DNA of 64,000 bases from Rugalucina vietnamica (taxonomy: Eukaryota; Mollusca; Bivalvia; Lucinida; Lucinidae), in assembly GCA_964017185.1 (NCBI GenBank), contig OZ024884.1, positions 18,384,048 through 18,448,047 on the forward strand, in the 5' to 3' direction. Each line of letters begins with the position of its first letter. Within the stretch, counting starts at the first letter, position 1. The translations under genes were made by a program, and so were the position numbers. The notes below the pieces were generated by a model, which searched no databases, was not told where the DNA came from, and saw nothing but the letters and a program-made list of their open reading frames with translations. This document shows positions 43,188 through 55,195 of the stretch, piece by piece.

Positions 43188-43275
43188 TCAACTCTTTGGC
43201 TGAGTGGTTAGAGCAGTGGATTTCTATCCCAGCTATCCAAGTTCGAAATCTCATCAGGAACCTGAGATTTTTTTT
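43188..43275 (+). mobile_element. tRNA-derived SINE head
   Basis: TTGGCTGAGTGGTTAGAGCA is box A and AAGTTCGAAATC is a slightly altered box B at tRNA spacing, followed by a T-run. It is a different subfamily from 34512. No full tRNA fold (the acceptor stem does not pair), so not a functional tRNA. Confidence 0.6.
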
Positions 43276-43396
43276 TCAAACACCATCTCTTAGTTACAAA
43301 TTTTCATATTCTGGTAAGAGAAGTTAATATAATTCAGAAACAAATTAAGTGACGTTTCAAGCAAAAATATTAAGTTATCTACTTAACGATAAGTGC

Positions 43397-43810
43397 TTAG
43401 CATCATGGCAAGAAGATATAAATCGGGAGCATGCTTATCCACATACGATTTTCTACTCAGTATACCATATTGCCACATAATTTGATTAAAAACAACTTCT
43501 CGATTTGATAGAGTGGACCTTCAACAGAGCATTAAAAAACTATAGTTCACTTTATTTGGCCTGTAATGACAGAAAAGCTGTTTTCACTTCCTCTGTTCAA
43601 AGTCGGTATACACTTTGGTCATGTCAGAATGTGTGCGACGCCTTATCATATCACCTGATTAATATTTATATTAGATTCGGGACCAAGTTATACACACAAA
43701 CTGTTGGAATTCCGATGGGTACAAATTGCGCCCCTCTCGTAGCTGATTTATTTTTATACTGCTAAGAAAGAGACTTCATGGATTCTCTTAACCATGACAA
43801 TTAAGCTGAT
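43397..43810 (+). mobile_element. YLDD reverse transcriptase fragment
   Basis: Covers the part from the first catalytic block (decayed) through GIPMGTNCAPLVADLF, with a stop right after LFLYC and frame damage. It lies just upstream of, and in the same orientation as, the fuller copy at 43871. Confidence 0.75.
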
Positions 43811-43870
43811 ATTATCAGACACACTGTGAATGCCCCTACGGTACAATACCACATGGCGATGGCTGCCTGG

Positions 43871-45690
43871 CAATGTCCCACCCGGTGTTCACCAAAAGAG
43901 GTGTGCCGAGAAATGACATCAGGAACCGTGGTAAGTACGAGAGCAGTCTGACAAGCTTGTCCACATATGATTTTTCTACTCTGTATACAACATTACCACA
44001 TAATCTAATTAAAGAAAAACTTCTGGATTTGATAGAGTGGACCTTCAAAAGGGCATTAAAAAACTATGGTTCACTTTATTCGGCATGTAATGACAGAAAG
44101 GCTTTTTTCACTTCCTCTGACCAAAGTCGGTATACACTTTGGTCATGTCAGAATGTATGCGACGCCTTATCCTATCTCCTTGATAATATTTATATTAGAT
44201 TTGGGACCAAGTTATACAGACAAATTGTTGGAATTCCGATGGGTACAAATTGCGCACCTCTCGTAGCTGATTTATTTTTATACTGCTACGAAAGAGATTT
44301 CATGGATTCTCTTAACCATGATAATCAAGCTGATGTTATCGAGGCTTTTAATTCCACATCTAGGTACCTCGATGACCTTTTGAACTTTGACAACCCTTAT
44401 TTTGAAGGTATGGTCAATCAAATGTATCCACCTGAACTTCAGTTGAACAAAGCCAATATCTCAGATACTGAAGCCCCCTTTTCAGATCTACATCTTTCTG
44501 TTGCAAATGGATTTGTTTCTTCTAAAATTTATTAAAAGCGAGATGACTTTGATTTTGATATAGTAAATTTTCCTTTTTTGGATGGTGACGTTCCTCGTCG
44601 TGCCTCTTATGGTGTATACATTTCGCAACTTATTAGGTTTGCTAGAGTCTGCAATCATGTTACAGATTTCAACGCTCGAAATAAATGTTTAACGGCAAAA
44701 CTTCTGCAACAGGGCTATCGATATCATAAACTTCGAAAAACATTTTCTAAATTTTATCGTAGACACTATGAATTGATTTCCAAATATAATGTTGGGTTAA
44801 AGACGCTTTTAAGTGAGGGCCTTTCGGAACCTGAATTTTATGGTGACTTGGTTAACAAATTTAAGAAACTTAAAGGAATTAATGATTTTTCTTTTCAGTT
44901 CAGAAAAATCATAACACGTTACAGACGTATAGGTTATAACTTGAATGTTATGCGACAGTCTGCATGCTTAGTTTTTAACCCAATCATGGTTGATAGCTAT
45001 GCTGCCTTCTTTAATTGCACGCCGGTGGGTCGGGCGTCAGACTCTATGATGGCCCCGACATAAAGCTATTCATTTTAGTTGGTTGGGGCCGGAGCTTCTT
45101 GTCTGTTGCTTGGCCCACCGGGGTCCAACTGGTGTTTTTCTTTTGCTTCGGAGTTAGTAGGTTATTCGGCGCCCAGGGATCTCCATCGTCGGGCAGCTTA
45201 CTCAGTCTGTGAGTCCTGGTTTTTGATTCATCAGGATGTTTATCATGATTTATTTGTTTGTTCTTGATGATTCATTGACTAGTTAGAGATTCACCACGAG
45301 GACCGAATAACTAACTAAATGTTATGAACCACTGCAGAAGCTGAGGGTGAGGTTATGGCCATGTAAAACCGGTTTAAGCCCGCCAGTAACTTTGTGTTAC
45401 TGATCGTTCCAAGTCGATACTTCTGTGGTGGTTCTTTCTGTTTTATGCCTTGGTGTTTAAAAATATTTTTGGGCTGTTGGCGCCTTATGTGTGTTTTCAT
45501 ATCTTTAGTAAAGTTAAGGTAACTGAGTGGCCACCTATTGGGAAAATAGCTGCTCATTCGGCTTACGATATGTTTCATGGTATAAGTACCTGATTGTTAG
45601 TTTGGTTTTTTCCCACCTCGGTTTTTGGAGTGGGAATCTTTTTCTGATTGCGCCTTTTCCTGATCTTTGCCTACTTGTACCTTTTTCATA
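43871..45690 (+). mobile_element. YLDD reverse transcriptase element, fullest copy
   Basis: Coding part 43873-45063, then a ~630-base 3' tail that is also present in the copies at 17455, 18505, 35004, 40735 and 48175. The tail ends GATCTTTGCCTACTTGTACC. Short conserved ORFs in the tail (for example 45079-45267) are shared between copies but look like by-products of sequence identity. No LTRs or target duplication found. Confidence 0.75.
43873..45063 (+). pseudogene. reverse transcriptase, YLDD family, one nonsense codon
   Basis: Residues 30-40 carry the first catalytic block (STYDFSTLYTT); the GIPMGTNCAPLVADLF block, RYLDDLL and the thumb-like basic region follow as in the 35622-36605 copy. 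The frame is open for 220 codons to TAA at 44533-44535, where the sister copy has AAT in YNKRDDF. Beyond it the same frame continues uninterrupted to the normal stop at 45063. One base-level lesion thus separates this from an open frame of nearly 400 codons. The N-terminus is not complete: no start with a leader domain is visible, and upstream sequence lacks a GIY-YIG or other nuclease. Confidence 0.8.
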
Positions 45691-46742
45691 GCGTACACAT
45701 CTCTTATAAAAATTTTGTGCATTTTTTCTTCACTGAACCATGAATCTGGCATATGGTTTCAACTATAAAACTGGGCAATAAAGTGTTCCTGATGCTGCAG
45801 CTCACTGCAGGGGGTGTGTAATTAGTTGATCATGTCAGATACAAAAGTATTTTCATCAAGGTGCAAAATTGTTAATATTTCATGTAGAAAACGGATTAGA
45901 AATGCTATGTTATTCAAAAAATTCTGATTATTATGAATTTTTACTTTGTTTTTGTCTAAAATGTACAATTAAATATTTTGATTTTTATATAGATATATCA
46001 ATTATCAACAGATAATTAATCACGAGATAACCATACGAAAATGTGCATAATGACCGCAGTAGCACTGGGGGAGCTAATTATTTTATTACCTTATAATTTG
46101 CACTATCTGTACCCGAGATACCTTTCATCTCAGGCAGAGTGAAAGGTATCTAGGGGTCCAAAACAATAACACATGTGTACGCCATGTCTTTGGAAGTGAT
46201 CTCTGTGGAAGCGGTCACTATGGCGACTATCAAACGTTCAATCACGGAATTACTTTGCAGGAAGTGGTCCATATCAAGGTGGTCCGAATGGAAGAGGGCC
46301 CTATGGAAGTGGTCCGTATGGAAGCAGTCCCTAAGGAAACGGTTCATACCGAGGCGGTCCTTCCGTGAAAACCCCTCGTGGAAGTCGCTTTCGTGGAAAT
46401 GCTCGAAACAGCGGCTAGAATCGTAGAAGTGACCATGTTGGCATTTAAGGACAGGTTAAAGAACATACCGTTCATAAAAACATCTCCATATAAAAACTAC
46501 CTCTGATTTGCACCTTACAGATAGTGAAAATGGGGAAATCAGGGGTTGGTGTAGAATTATTGATTTTTAATATAAGTCCACAAAATCATAAATTGTGGGT
46601 TAATGCTATTACCAATTGATGACGTTATCATGACTGATACTCAAAATGCATGATTTTATGAACAAAAAGTGTTATTAATGCAAAAATGCAACCAAACTAA
46701 GGTGAATTTTAGAACACTTTGGGCAAACGGAAATGTCTCCGT
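45691..46742. other. mostly empty; Gly-rich relic inside
   Basis: Apart from 46190-46420 there is no gene or repeat I can name. Confidence 0.4.
46190..46420 (+). pseudogene. Gly/Pro/Tyr-rich low-complexity coding relic
   Basis: One plus-strand frame reads GSGPYQGGPNGRGPYGSGPY, then GSSP, a stop, then GNGSYRGGPS and RGSRFRGNARNSG followed by a stop. A neighbouring frame upstream gives FGSDLCGSGHYGDY. This is the style of Gly-rich tails of hnRNP-type RNA-binding proteins. The internal stop and a frameshift before 46260 suggest a decayed exon or retrocopy. No RRM is present. Confidence 0.35.
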
Positions 46743-46927
46743 AATCATTTGTCTTCGATTACACGCTTAATATAGAAATAATCATTTGTCTTCGATTGCA
46801 CGCTTAATATAGAAATAATCATTTGTCTTCGATTGCACGCTTAATATAGAAATAATCATTTGTCTTCGATTGCACGCTTAATATAGAAATAATCATTTGT
46901 CTTCGATTGCACGCTTAATATAGAAAG
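46743..46927. repeat. tandem repeat, 37 bp x 5
   Basis: Five near-identical 37-bp units (ATCATTTGTCTTCGATTGCA, then CGCTTAATATAGAAATA). Unit 1 differs by A for G in the TTCGATTACACG stretch. The sequence homogeneity implies recent expansion. Confidence 0.9.
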
Positions 46928-48174
46928 TACTGTCGAGTATAGTTAAAACTCAGTTTCGTAAAAATTAATCATTCTTGTCACACCATTATTATATATACAC
47001 GCAAGCTGCTTTGAATCTACTGTGGAATCTAGTCCGGCCAGGCGCTTTGTTGGTAGCTTGTTAACCATTGTATTGCTGACAAAAGGGTGATGACTTAAGC
47101 ATCGTAATACCGAAAATCATTTTTGTGGCAATCGCTTTGATTTTTGTTGCGAATTATGCCTGGAACTATCTAAGAACAGCGAGTGAACTAGACACATAGA
47201 AAATACGCTTACATATGTACAATATTTACTGACGGACTCAGTCAGTAACAACATCAGATAATTTCTGTTTGGAACAATTTACAGATCGGTAACTATCTTG
47301 TATGCCTCAACGCAGTGAAATTTTCATTTCCACCGATGTTTATTATACAAACCATGGGCATTATAATATTGCGATTGGACAACAGGATCCAGTAATACTA
47401 TAACGCAAGCCTTTATTTTGTGTTTGTTTATCTTCTCACTCGCTCAACAACCTCTGCTCTCATTGTCTCTGGATTTACTCGGTACACTTTGAATCAATAT
47501 TTGCCTAAAAATTAAAACAATCTTTATAAACATAAAGCGTGGGTTGCTCATGAAATATAGAGGTCTACACTTTCGGTAAACTCTACAACTAATGGCCAGT
47601 CCTTGCTACTGGTTGCGCTGTCTCATTTCTGTTTAGAACAACAGTTTGTGTAGGACTATGGCAAAATTGTGAAGAACGAGAAAATATCACTGTGACAATA
47701 ACACTTATACAAGTTTCAGGTGGTAGTTCCCCTTTTTCTGATAACATATAGTTACATTGCTCTAGATGTATGCTCAGATTAATGATTCAAACATCATAGA
47801 TTGTCAGATTCTAGATACATGTATACTATAAAAAGTAGCTCAACGGTTACCATGTATTTCACTGACAAAATAGTCATAAATACTACATGTATGGTATAAA
47901 TGAAGGTCATGAACATGTAACACCATAGACAGGCTTTGCCCCAGATTTCTGACACTTCCCTCCGCGACTGAACCTCTTCTTCCTGAAAATGTCCATGGCC
48001 GTTGCATTATCATCGAGATAATATACATGTTCTACTGAAAGTTTACTAGGGATCGTTTTTATTTTTGTTCACATAACATAAATATAATCCGCTGTCCAGG
48101 CTGACGTCAAGTTTCTTTTAAAACAATTCAACAGCGAACCTATATCAAACTATGATTGGTTTTATCTGAAGGAA
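46928..48174. other. no feature recognised
   Basis: AT-rich, no ORF above chance, no repeat seen. Confidence 0.45.
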
Positions 48175-48640
48175 CAAGTAGGCAATGGTCAGGAAAAGGC
48201 GCACTCAGCAAGAAATTTCCACTCCAAAAACGAGGTGGGAAAGGTAAATTGACAGATAAGATACTTATACCTAGAAAAACATATCGTAAGCTGAGTAATC
48301 ATACGGTTCAAACAGCACAAAAATATGACTCCAAAACATAAAACAAGTAGAACCACCACAGAAGTATCGCCTTGGAACAATCAGTAATATAAAGTTACTG
48401 GGGGGCTTAAACCGACCATAACCTCAACCTCAGCTTTTGCAGTGGTTCACAACATTTAGTTAGTTGTTCGATCGTCGTGGTGAATCTCTAACTAGTCAAT
48501 GAATCATCAAGGGCAAACAAATAAATCATGATATAATACCGTCATTATGACTGAAAAACGAGGACTCACAAAATCAGGTAGCTACTCGACGATGGAGATC
48601 CCTGGGCGCCGAATAACTAACGGAGCAAAAGAAAAACGCC
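48175..48640 (-). mobile_element. YLDD element 3' tail fragment
   Basis: Reverse copy of most of the tail (GTCAGGAAAAGGCGCACTCA to GGCGCCGAATAACTAACGGA), with several small deletions. Confidence 0.75.
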
Positions 48641-49513
48641 AGTTGATCCACTTTTTCTCTTTGGGCATGACGAAATAGTTGATCAGGATTTCGACCCATG
48701 GGTTAATCGGCCACTATGGAACGGTTATCACGAAAAGGGAGCTATAGACAGGTAAACATATCGTGAATATATCATATGATCATTGTAGCGTAACTTCCAT
48801 TTCTCACGGTACACCAGAAACGTGGATATGAAAGCCGATGTCGAGCCGAGCTGCCGAGCTTCGTTTGCCAAGCCAGGTCTATTTTGGTCTCATAAACCGA
48901 TTTGGCCTGGATGAGGGCACACAAAGTCACCATTTTAAAAAGTGGACATATTCGAACATAATATGAGATTGCGAATTACTCCGATCTAAAAGTAAATGTT
49001 ATTGATGGTGCGGCAGATCGCCACAAAAATACACGTATGGTCCTACATTGAAAATATTGCTGAGAAAGAGCAAGCTTTTTCGAAACACCTACAGTCGTAT
49101 TATGTTTTATTAATTAACTTAGTATATAGTACTTATACAGAGAATTTGGTCTGTGTCATACTGGTGATGTTTCTTTTTTCGTATAGTCTATACTGGATTT
49201 CACCTCGACCTAATACAGCTGACCTCGCACTAATACGGTTGACCTCGTATCTATATGGATTGACCTGCTATCTATATGGAAATCCCTACACCTGATTGGT
49301 CAAAATTCACGTGCAAGGTCACGCGCCGCGTTGAATGTGTTGAAACAAAAACACTGGCGGCGATTCAGCCGATCGAGTAAAATAGTGAACAAACAAGCAA
49401 AAATCATGTCAGCATCTTTGAAAAGAATGTCAGACATGGGCGCTAAGAATGGCGAAGGTATGCTTGAGGTGCTAGCGGGTGATATGGGTCGATATGGACT
49501 TTTGACAGTTAAT
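48641..49513. other. no gene; short tandem-like run
   Basis: 49200-49290 repeats a 'TGACCT-TATCTATATGG' theme four times with drift (GTTGACCTCGTATCTATATG). No gene. Confidence 0.4.
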
Positions 49514-49662
49514 TAATAAAAATCTCATTAATCAAGTTATTTCGTATTGGACCAGTAACAGGTCCTCGGTGAGCTGTATTGGACCTCGGCCTTCCGCCTC
49601 GGTCCAATACAGCTCACCTCAGACCTGCAACTGGTCCAATACGAAATAACTTGATTAAAAAC
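49514..49662. mobile_element. long hairpin (foldback MITE)
   Basis: AATCAAGTTATTTCGTATTG, GACCAGT, CTGTATTGGACC on the left are mirrored on the right (GGTCCAATACAG, ACTGGTCCAATACGAAATAA, CTTGATTA). The centre is TCGGCCTTCCGCC. Nearly perfect palindrome of about 145 bp. A half-similar sequence is at 58950-59010. Confidence 0.75.
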
Positions 49663-50550
49663 GCATTTATTTTGGTCTCCTTTAACATAATATTTCATAT
49701 ACATATTTATATGTATCGAGGTAGCTACTGTATCGCGTCATTTGCATATCACGTGAATTTTCGAGCCCAGTGGACGCTAGTGATTGTTTACGTTCTACAC
49801 CTTTCAAGGCAAATGTCAAACTCGCATTTCCAGCAAAAATAAATGTGTAAAATATCAATAATTCTTGTAAGTAAATTTAAACCTTTACAGATGTCAGTTA
49901 GAAACCCGTGTTTTTGTATATACTGGTTACCCCCTTCCTATAAAATACCTCCGTTGTTTTTTATTTTCTGCGAGCTGCGATCTGTCAGAAGGACGTCTGA
50001 GATCACTGTCATTACTAGGTCATTTTGGTGAACCCCGCTATACAGATGTTACTTTTGTCACACAGGTATAAAATATCATGGTCGCACAAATGCGGAAGTC
50101 ACGCAAGTAATTTCATTATAACAGGGTTGCAGGGGAAGGGTTTTGAAAGTTGCTGAGATTTCAATTATTGATTTTGTGTATTTGCTATTTTCCGTTTACA
50201 AATAAGGGCCGCGATACAGTAGGGAAGCAGTATACGTTATTTACATTGGTTACATGAGTAAGGAGTCCTTATTATTAACATGTGCCGTAACGGTTACATC
50301 CAAAGATAAATTTTATAACACTATTTTTGGAAAGAGCTTCTCAATCGGATGACCGATAGTTTTCAGAGTATAGCTACTTAATGTGTTTTAATACTTTGGG
50401 CACTTCAAGGCTTAGGTTTTGGGGCTGAACTACGAAACTTCTTATCAAATAACGTGGGAATACCACAGCTGATCAGTGCCTTAGCGCTTCAGGGACAGTA
50501 CAATTCCTTTTTCTTTCTAATATGGTATTTCAAACTTCTAGTCGCCTTCT
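49663..50550. other. no feature recognised
   Basis: AT-rich with scattered CpG, no repeat or splice-bounded ORF. Confidence 0.4.
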
Positions 50551-50560
50551 GTGATCTTAC

Positions 50561-50661
50561 CGGCAACTCCGTTTGTGCCAGATCTGGTCGGAAACCATGA
50601 AAACCGGTTTTCTCGCGTAGCGGCTCCAATGTATTGCACTGCATGAGACATTTCAGCTCGG
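50561..50661 (-). other. exon-like 101-base segment, possibly a dispersed repeat
   Basis: Bounded on the minus strand by TTTGTTTAGACTATTACCTAG (acceptor) and GTTGCCG|GTAAGA (donor). Two frames are open; one gives AEMSHAVQYIGAATRENRFS and on to WFPTRSGTNGVAG. That peptide resembles translations of a common invertebrate repeat family, the same group as 5090-5330, so I doubt it is a host exon. Confidence 0.25.
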
Positions 50662-52776
50662 CTAGGTAATAGTCTAAACAAATTATGAGAAAATGTCAGA
50701 AAAGACATAGTTATGAAATATAATAATTATGCACAAATGTGAATTATCGTTTCTACTTATTTTGAGATTAATTAATTGAAACCGTCAAGATGCAATAATG
50801 AACCACAGCATAAAATAAACTGTTTACGTGTACCAAAGATAAAGTAGCCGAAAAGCATTTGATTTGGAGCAGGCTGGTTGGTACAAGTTTTTGTTCGCTG
50901 CATGTTAATTACGTCTTATAAATTTGAAAATGCCTATTTCTCTTTACCGACATTCGCCGATTGAGCCAAACATGGTATAGACACTAAAGACGGACCATTT
51001 CATGACGGAGCTACTGTTATGAAGAGTAATCAAGCATCTTCCCTACGACCAGACACTAGACATTATTTGTAATGTGGCTTTGGAATATTTAACAGGTCTC
51101 TAGGTATGAATATTCATGAAAATATTTAATTCAATTTTTTAAAATGCACTTTGTCAAACTTTGATTTGAATTTTTTTTTTTTTTTTTTTTCATTACCATT
51201 TTTTGCAACATATGTAATATAATAATAATAGATCATTTCATTTTTTTGTTCTATAATATTCTAGCGTCTAACTTTTCCGAAACCACTGGGCCATTGTATT
51301 TGTTGGCATAATTATGGTTTTACCTTCGAGCACACTAAGATGATACAGTTAAATGGTTAAATGCATTTAAAACGTAAAATTTAAAGCTCATGCCTAGATG
51401 CCATTTTTCTTTGAATATAAATTTCAGTTTCAGAGTATGCCACGGCCAGTCTATATCAACAATTAAACTTAAGTGAATAATTTTTGCAGGATATGTTCTC
51501 TCATGTTCTACAAATAAATAGTACAAATATCATTTTTTTCGGAGTAATTTTCTGCTCATCATTGCACCGCTTTCTTTAAACCATGCCGGTATCAGAGGGT
51601 CGCCTCCTTTAGAGTGACATATTTCATTTCATTCAAGAAGAGACACTCATTTTTATCACAGATAACAGCCAGAGAAATGGTATTTCAGATACAGGTATTT
51701 TAAGACATTCTGCAATGACAGATACTGAGAAATAAAATGAGTGACAGAACTTTCTGACCGATCCTCGTACAGACACCAACATACGATTCATTTATCGAGT
51801 TTGTACCGTTGACTCCATAGGCTTGGTGAAGTTACAGTAGTACTTAGACAGCTGGCAACTAGTTGGTCTAGGGCTGAGCCTGTAAACATTGTAACGTCGC
51901 AGACACTTTGGGAGATTTTATGTACTTGTATATGACAACTATAAAGCTGGTTTACTTGTTTTTCAAACAAACGTTTAACGTTTTTGGAGTATCTTTGGCT
52001 AGTCCTGTATAAAAAAATCATATTTCGGTTGTATTTTAGACGATTTCTAAAATTGCGATAAACATAATTAGTTTAACAGGTCTTGTCAGTGTCATAACAT
52101 TCCTCTTACTTTATATTCCAATCTAAAATAAGCGTATCACGGAAATTTGCCAGAACAAGAAAATGTTTTAACTCAGCGTAATGTTTTTATTTATGCCAAC
52201 GGTGACTCCGTAGTAGAAACAAACGGCACAAAAACGAACAGCACAAAACAACACAATTGCCAGTTCAACAACAAATCCAAACAAAGATTTTCTCATTATA
52301 AGCCAGCTTAACGTATGTCATAAGATGTAAACATGTAGTTTTGGGCTGTTTTTGACACAAGATTTTCTAAGCTCGCATTATACATCTTAAAATATGTTTA
52401 CAACATCGAGGTTAATGCTACTCAATGTCCATTTGTGAGTGGGACGGGTCATTTAAGGTCAAAATCCTGGATTCGGAACTGATTTGTTTTTCCGTAAGCT
52501 AATTCGATCTCAAGCTTAAAAGCCTCGTAACACATAAGAAAAATCTTTCGACGTAGACTTGAATGTGTTTAATTGCGAAAAATAGATTTATTGTTTCACA
52601 TCCCGGTCAACATATATGGTCTTGTCGGGACGTTAGCTGTTGGAAGAGACGTCAAGCAATAACTCAAACAAACAAGAATTCCTTTTTCGCAATAAAACTT
52701 AAATCTACGCAAGTCTTCGTCGAGGATTTTTTGCTGATGTGTAACGAGGTCTTTAGGTTGTGAAATTCATAATCAT
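50662..52776. other. no gene recognised
   Basis: A T-run lies at 51172-51190. 52590-52660 has a SINE-like phrase (CATCCCGGTCAACA, GGGACGTTAGC) too short to call. A 77-codon minus-strand ORF (52021-51788) has no signature. Confidence 0.4.
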
Positions 52777-53010
52777 TAGGAAAACACGCCCATGCAATAT
52801 ACAGAATTTGCTTAAGTTGTAAAAATTGAAAACAATTCAGTAGAATATTTTGGATATTGTCCTTATTTTTGCTTCAAAACATAGATTGTGGGTACTCGTT
52901 AGAACCGCCTCGCCCGAAATAGGTATACCCCTGCATTCCCCAGTTTTACTACATAAAAGTGGGGTTTAAGGGGGTATGCATGTCACGGACACGTTATTCC
53001 GGTATCATTT
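52777..53010 (+). mobile_element. palindrome-centred MITE, copy 4 (half palindrome lost)
   Basis: Ends GGAAAACACGCCCATGCAAT and CACGGACACGTTATTCCGGT. The centre has GAACCGCCTCGCC without its mirror, as in copy 2. Confidence 0.65.
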
Positions 53011-53157
53011 GACAAAAATGAATAAATCCCAGGTTTTGACACAAAGTAAACAACAACACATTTTATACAAACAACTTTGGTTACGACTGTGTTTGTTCTT
53101 GGTCATTTCTTACTTTATTGTTATGACTGTGGTGCTTGCTGTGTATAGATAAAACAC

Positions 53158-53337
53158 CTTGACCGTGCCGCTTGAACCCACGTGACTGGATCGAGCGCAT
53201 ATTGTTATTAGGTAGAGCAAATTCAGACATGTCGTGAGTATGTGATAATCATAGTGTTCCGGGCAAATTACCTATTTCTCATCATGAAATCTTCGCAAGA
53301 ATATGAAAAGCGTGTATCAAGCGGCACGGTCACAGAA
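53158..53337. repeat. short inverted repeat pair
   Basis: TGACCGTGCCGCTTGA (53164-53179) and TCAAGCGGCACGGTCA (53317-53332) are exact mirrors 140 bases apart, directly next to the CACTA-type element. Possibly a small MITE. Confidence 0.55.
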
Positions 53338-53359
53338 TTTTACCTAACACTACTGTATT

Positions 53360-54170
53360 CATTTGCCATTAAAAAGGCATTAATTTACCATTAAAATGAC
53401 ATTAAAGTGACTAAACCCATTAATTTTTGCCATTAATTCTTGTTTAATTATTTTTAATGGGATTTTGCTACACCATTAAAATAGCATGACATTAATGTGC
53501 AGATGCCATTAAACTAATGAACAAAACTGTCCCCCAGCAATGTTGAAACTTTCATGGCCATTAAAAGTCAGTTAATTCTTTTATAGAACTGTTTTAATGG
53601 CACATTAAAGGTGGTTAATTTAATGGTTAGTACCATTAAAGTAATGGACAATACTATCCCAGACGATATTTAAACTTTCATGGCCATGAAAAACTAGTTA
53701 ATTCTTAAAGAAAGTTGTTTTCATGGCAAATTTACAGGAATTAATTTAATGGTGAAAAAATTAATGGCATTTAAAATAATGGCCCAGTTGATGTTCAAAC
53801 TTTCATGGCCATAAAAATCTAGTTAATTATTGTAGAAAGCTGTTTTCATGGCAAATTAAAGGGAATTAATTTAATGGTGAAAAAAATTAATGATGTTTAA
53901 AATAATGGCCCAGCTGATGTTCAACTTTCATGGCCATAAAAATCTAGTTAATTCTTGTAGAAAGTTGTTTTCATGGCAAATTAAAGGGAACTAATTTAAT
54001 GGTGAAAAAGATTAATGACGTTTAAAATAATGGCCCAGCTGATGTTCAACTTTCATGGCCATAAAAATCTAGTTAATTATTGTAGAAAGTTGTTTTCATG
54101 GCAAATTAAAGGGAATTAATTTAATGGTGAAAAAAATTAATGACATTTAAAATAATGGCCCAGTTTATGT
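53360..54170. repeat. left subterminal array of CCATTAA words
   Basis: Dozens of CCATTAA, TTAATGG, GACATTAA and ATTAATTT words. From about 53660 it becomes a true tandem of ~120-bp units (TTTCATGGCCATAAAAATCT, near 53804, 53926 and 54050). Confidence 0.8.
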
Positions 54171-54174
54171 TCAA

Positions 54175-55195
54175 ACATATGTCCCCCCTCTCTGCCCCAA
54201 CCCACTTTTAATTTTGTAAATTTTAACATATAACCCTGAAAAATATATACCAACAGACATTTTAAATCAAAACCAATATATACCAACAGACATTTTAAAA
54301 TATCACGTTTCAGCTTTCTATATTTATAAAGTTTGAAGTTTCACGAAATTTACCAATCTACAATCCCAAACCAATCCCTGCCGGTATCAACTAATATGCA
54401 AACTTTGAAGAAAATCGGTCAAAAACTACTCAAGTTAGAGAGCGGAAACGAACAAAATGCAATTTTTAACATCAATCAAGGGCCATAACTCTGAGGTCAT
54501 TTGACGAAATTTACCCATCTACAATCCCAAACCACTCCTTGTCGGTATCAACTCATATGCAAAGTTTGAAGAAAATCGGTAAAAAACTACTCAAGTTAGA
54601 GAGCGGAAACGAACAAAATGCAATTTTAACCTCAATCAAGGGCCATAACTCTAAGGTCATTTGACGAAATTTACCCATCTACAATCCCAAACCATTCCTT
54701 GCCGGTATCAACTTATATGCTAAGTTTGAAGAAAATCGGTCAAAAACTACCCAAGTTAGAGAGGGGAAACGAACAAAATGCAATTTTTCACCTCAATCAA
54801 GGGCCATAACTCTAAGGTCGTTTAACAAAATTTACCCATCTACAATCCCAAACCACTCCTGCCGATATCAACTTATATGCAAAGTTTGAAGAAAATCTGT
54901 CAAAAATTACTCAAGTTAGAGAGCGGAAACGAATGGAGACACCTGGATTTTCAAACAGTTAATTGACCTTTGTGACCTTGAAAATTAGGTCAAGGTCACC
55001 AAAATCTAATCACTCCATTCGGCTGTCCCAATGAAGTTTCTGTGCCAGTTTTGTCTAAATCCATCCAGTGGTTCAGGAGATATTGTGCAGACAAAAAGCT
55101 ACGCCGCCGACGCTGACGCCGACGCCGACGCCGACGGGATCCACACCAAAAAAAATATGTCCCCCAACTCCTTCGGAGGGGGGGACATAATTATA
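54175..55195. mobile_element. MITE-like element with four ~162-bp core repeats
   Basis: The ends ATATGTCCCCCC and GGGGGGACATAATTAT are inverted. Four tandem cores each contain AAATTTACCCATCTACAATC, TTTGAAGAAAATCGGTCAAA and GAGAGCGGAAACGAACAAAA (starts near 54342, 54503, 54663 and 54828). A (GACGCC)n microsatellite (55100-55135) lies near the right end. Tandem cores plus a microsatellite between short inverted ends is the plan of the bivalve pearl-type elements. It is inserted in the CACTA-type element. Confidence 0.75.

Noticed and set aside
43188-43275. Functional tRNA gene
   Set aside because: Box A and box B are present but the acceptor stem does not pair and a T-run follows directly; a SINE head explains it.
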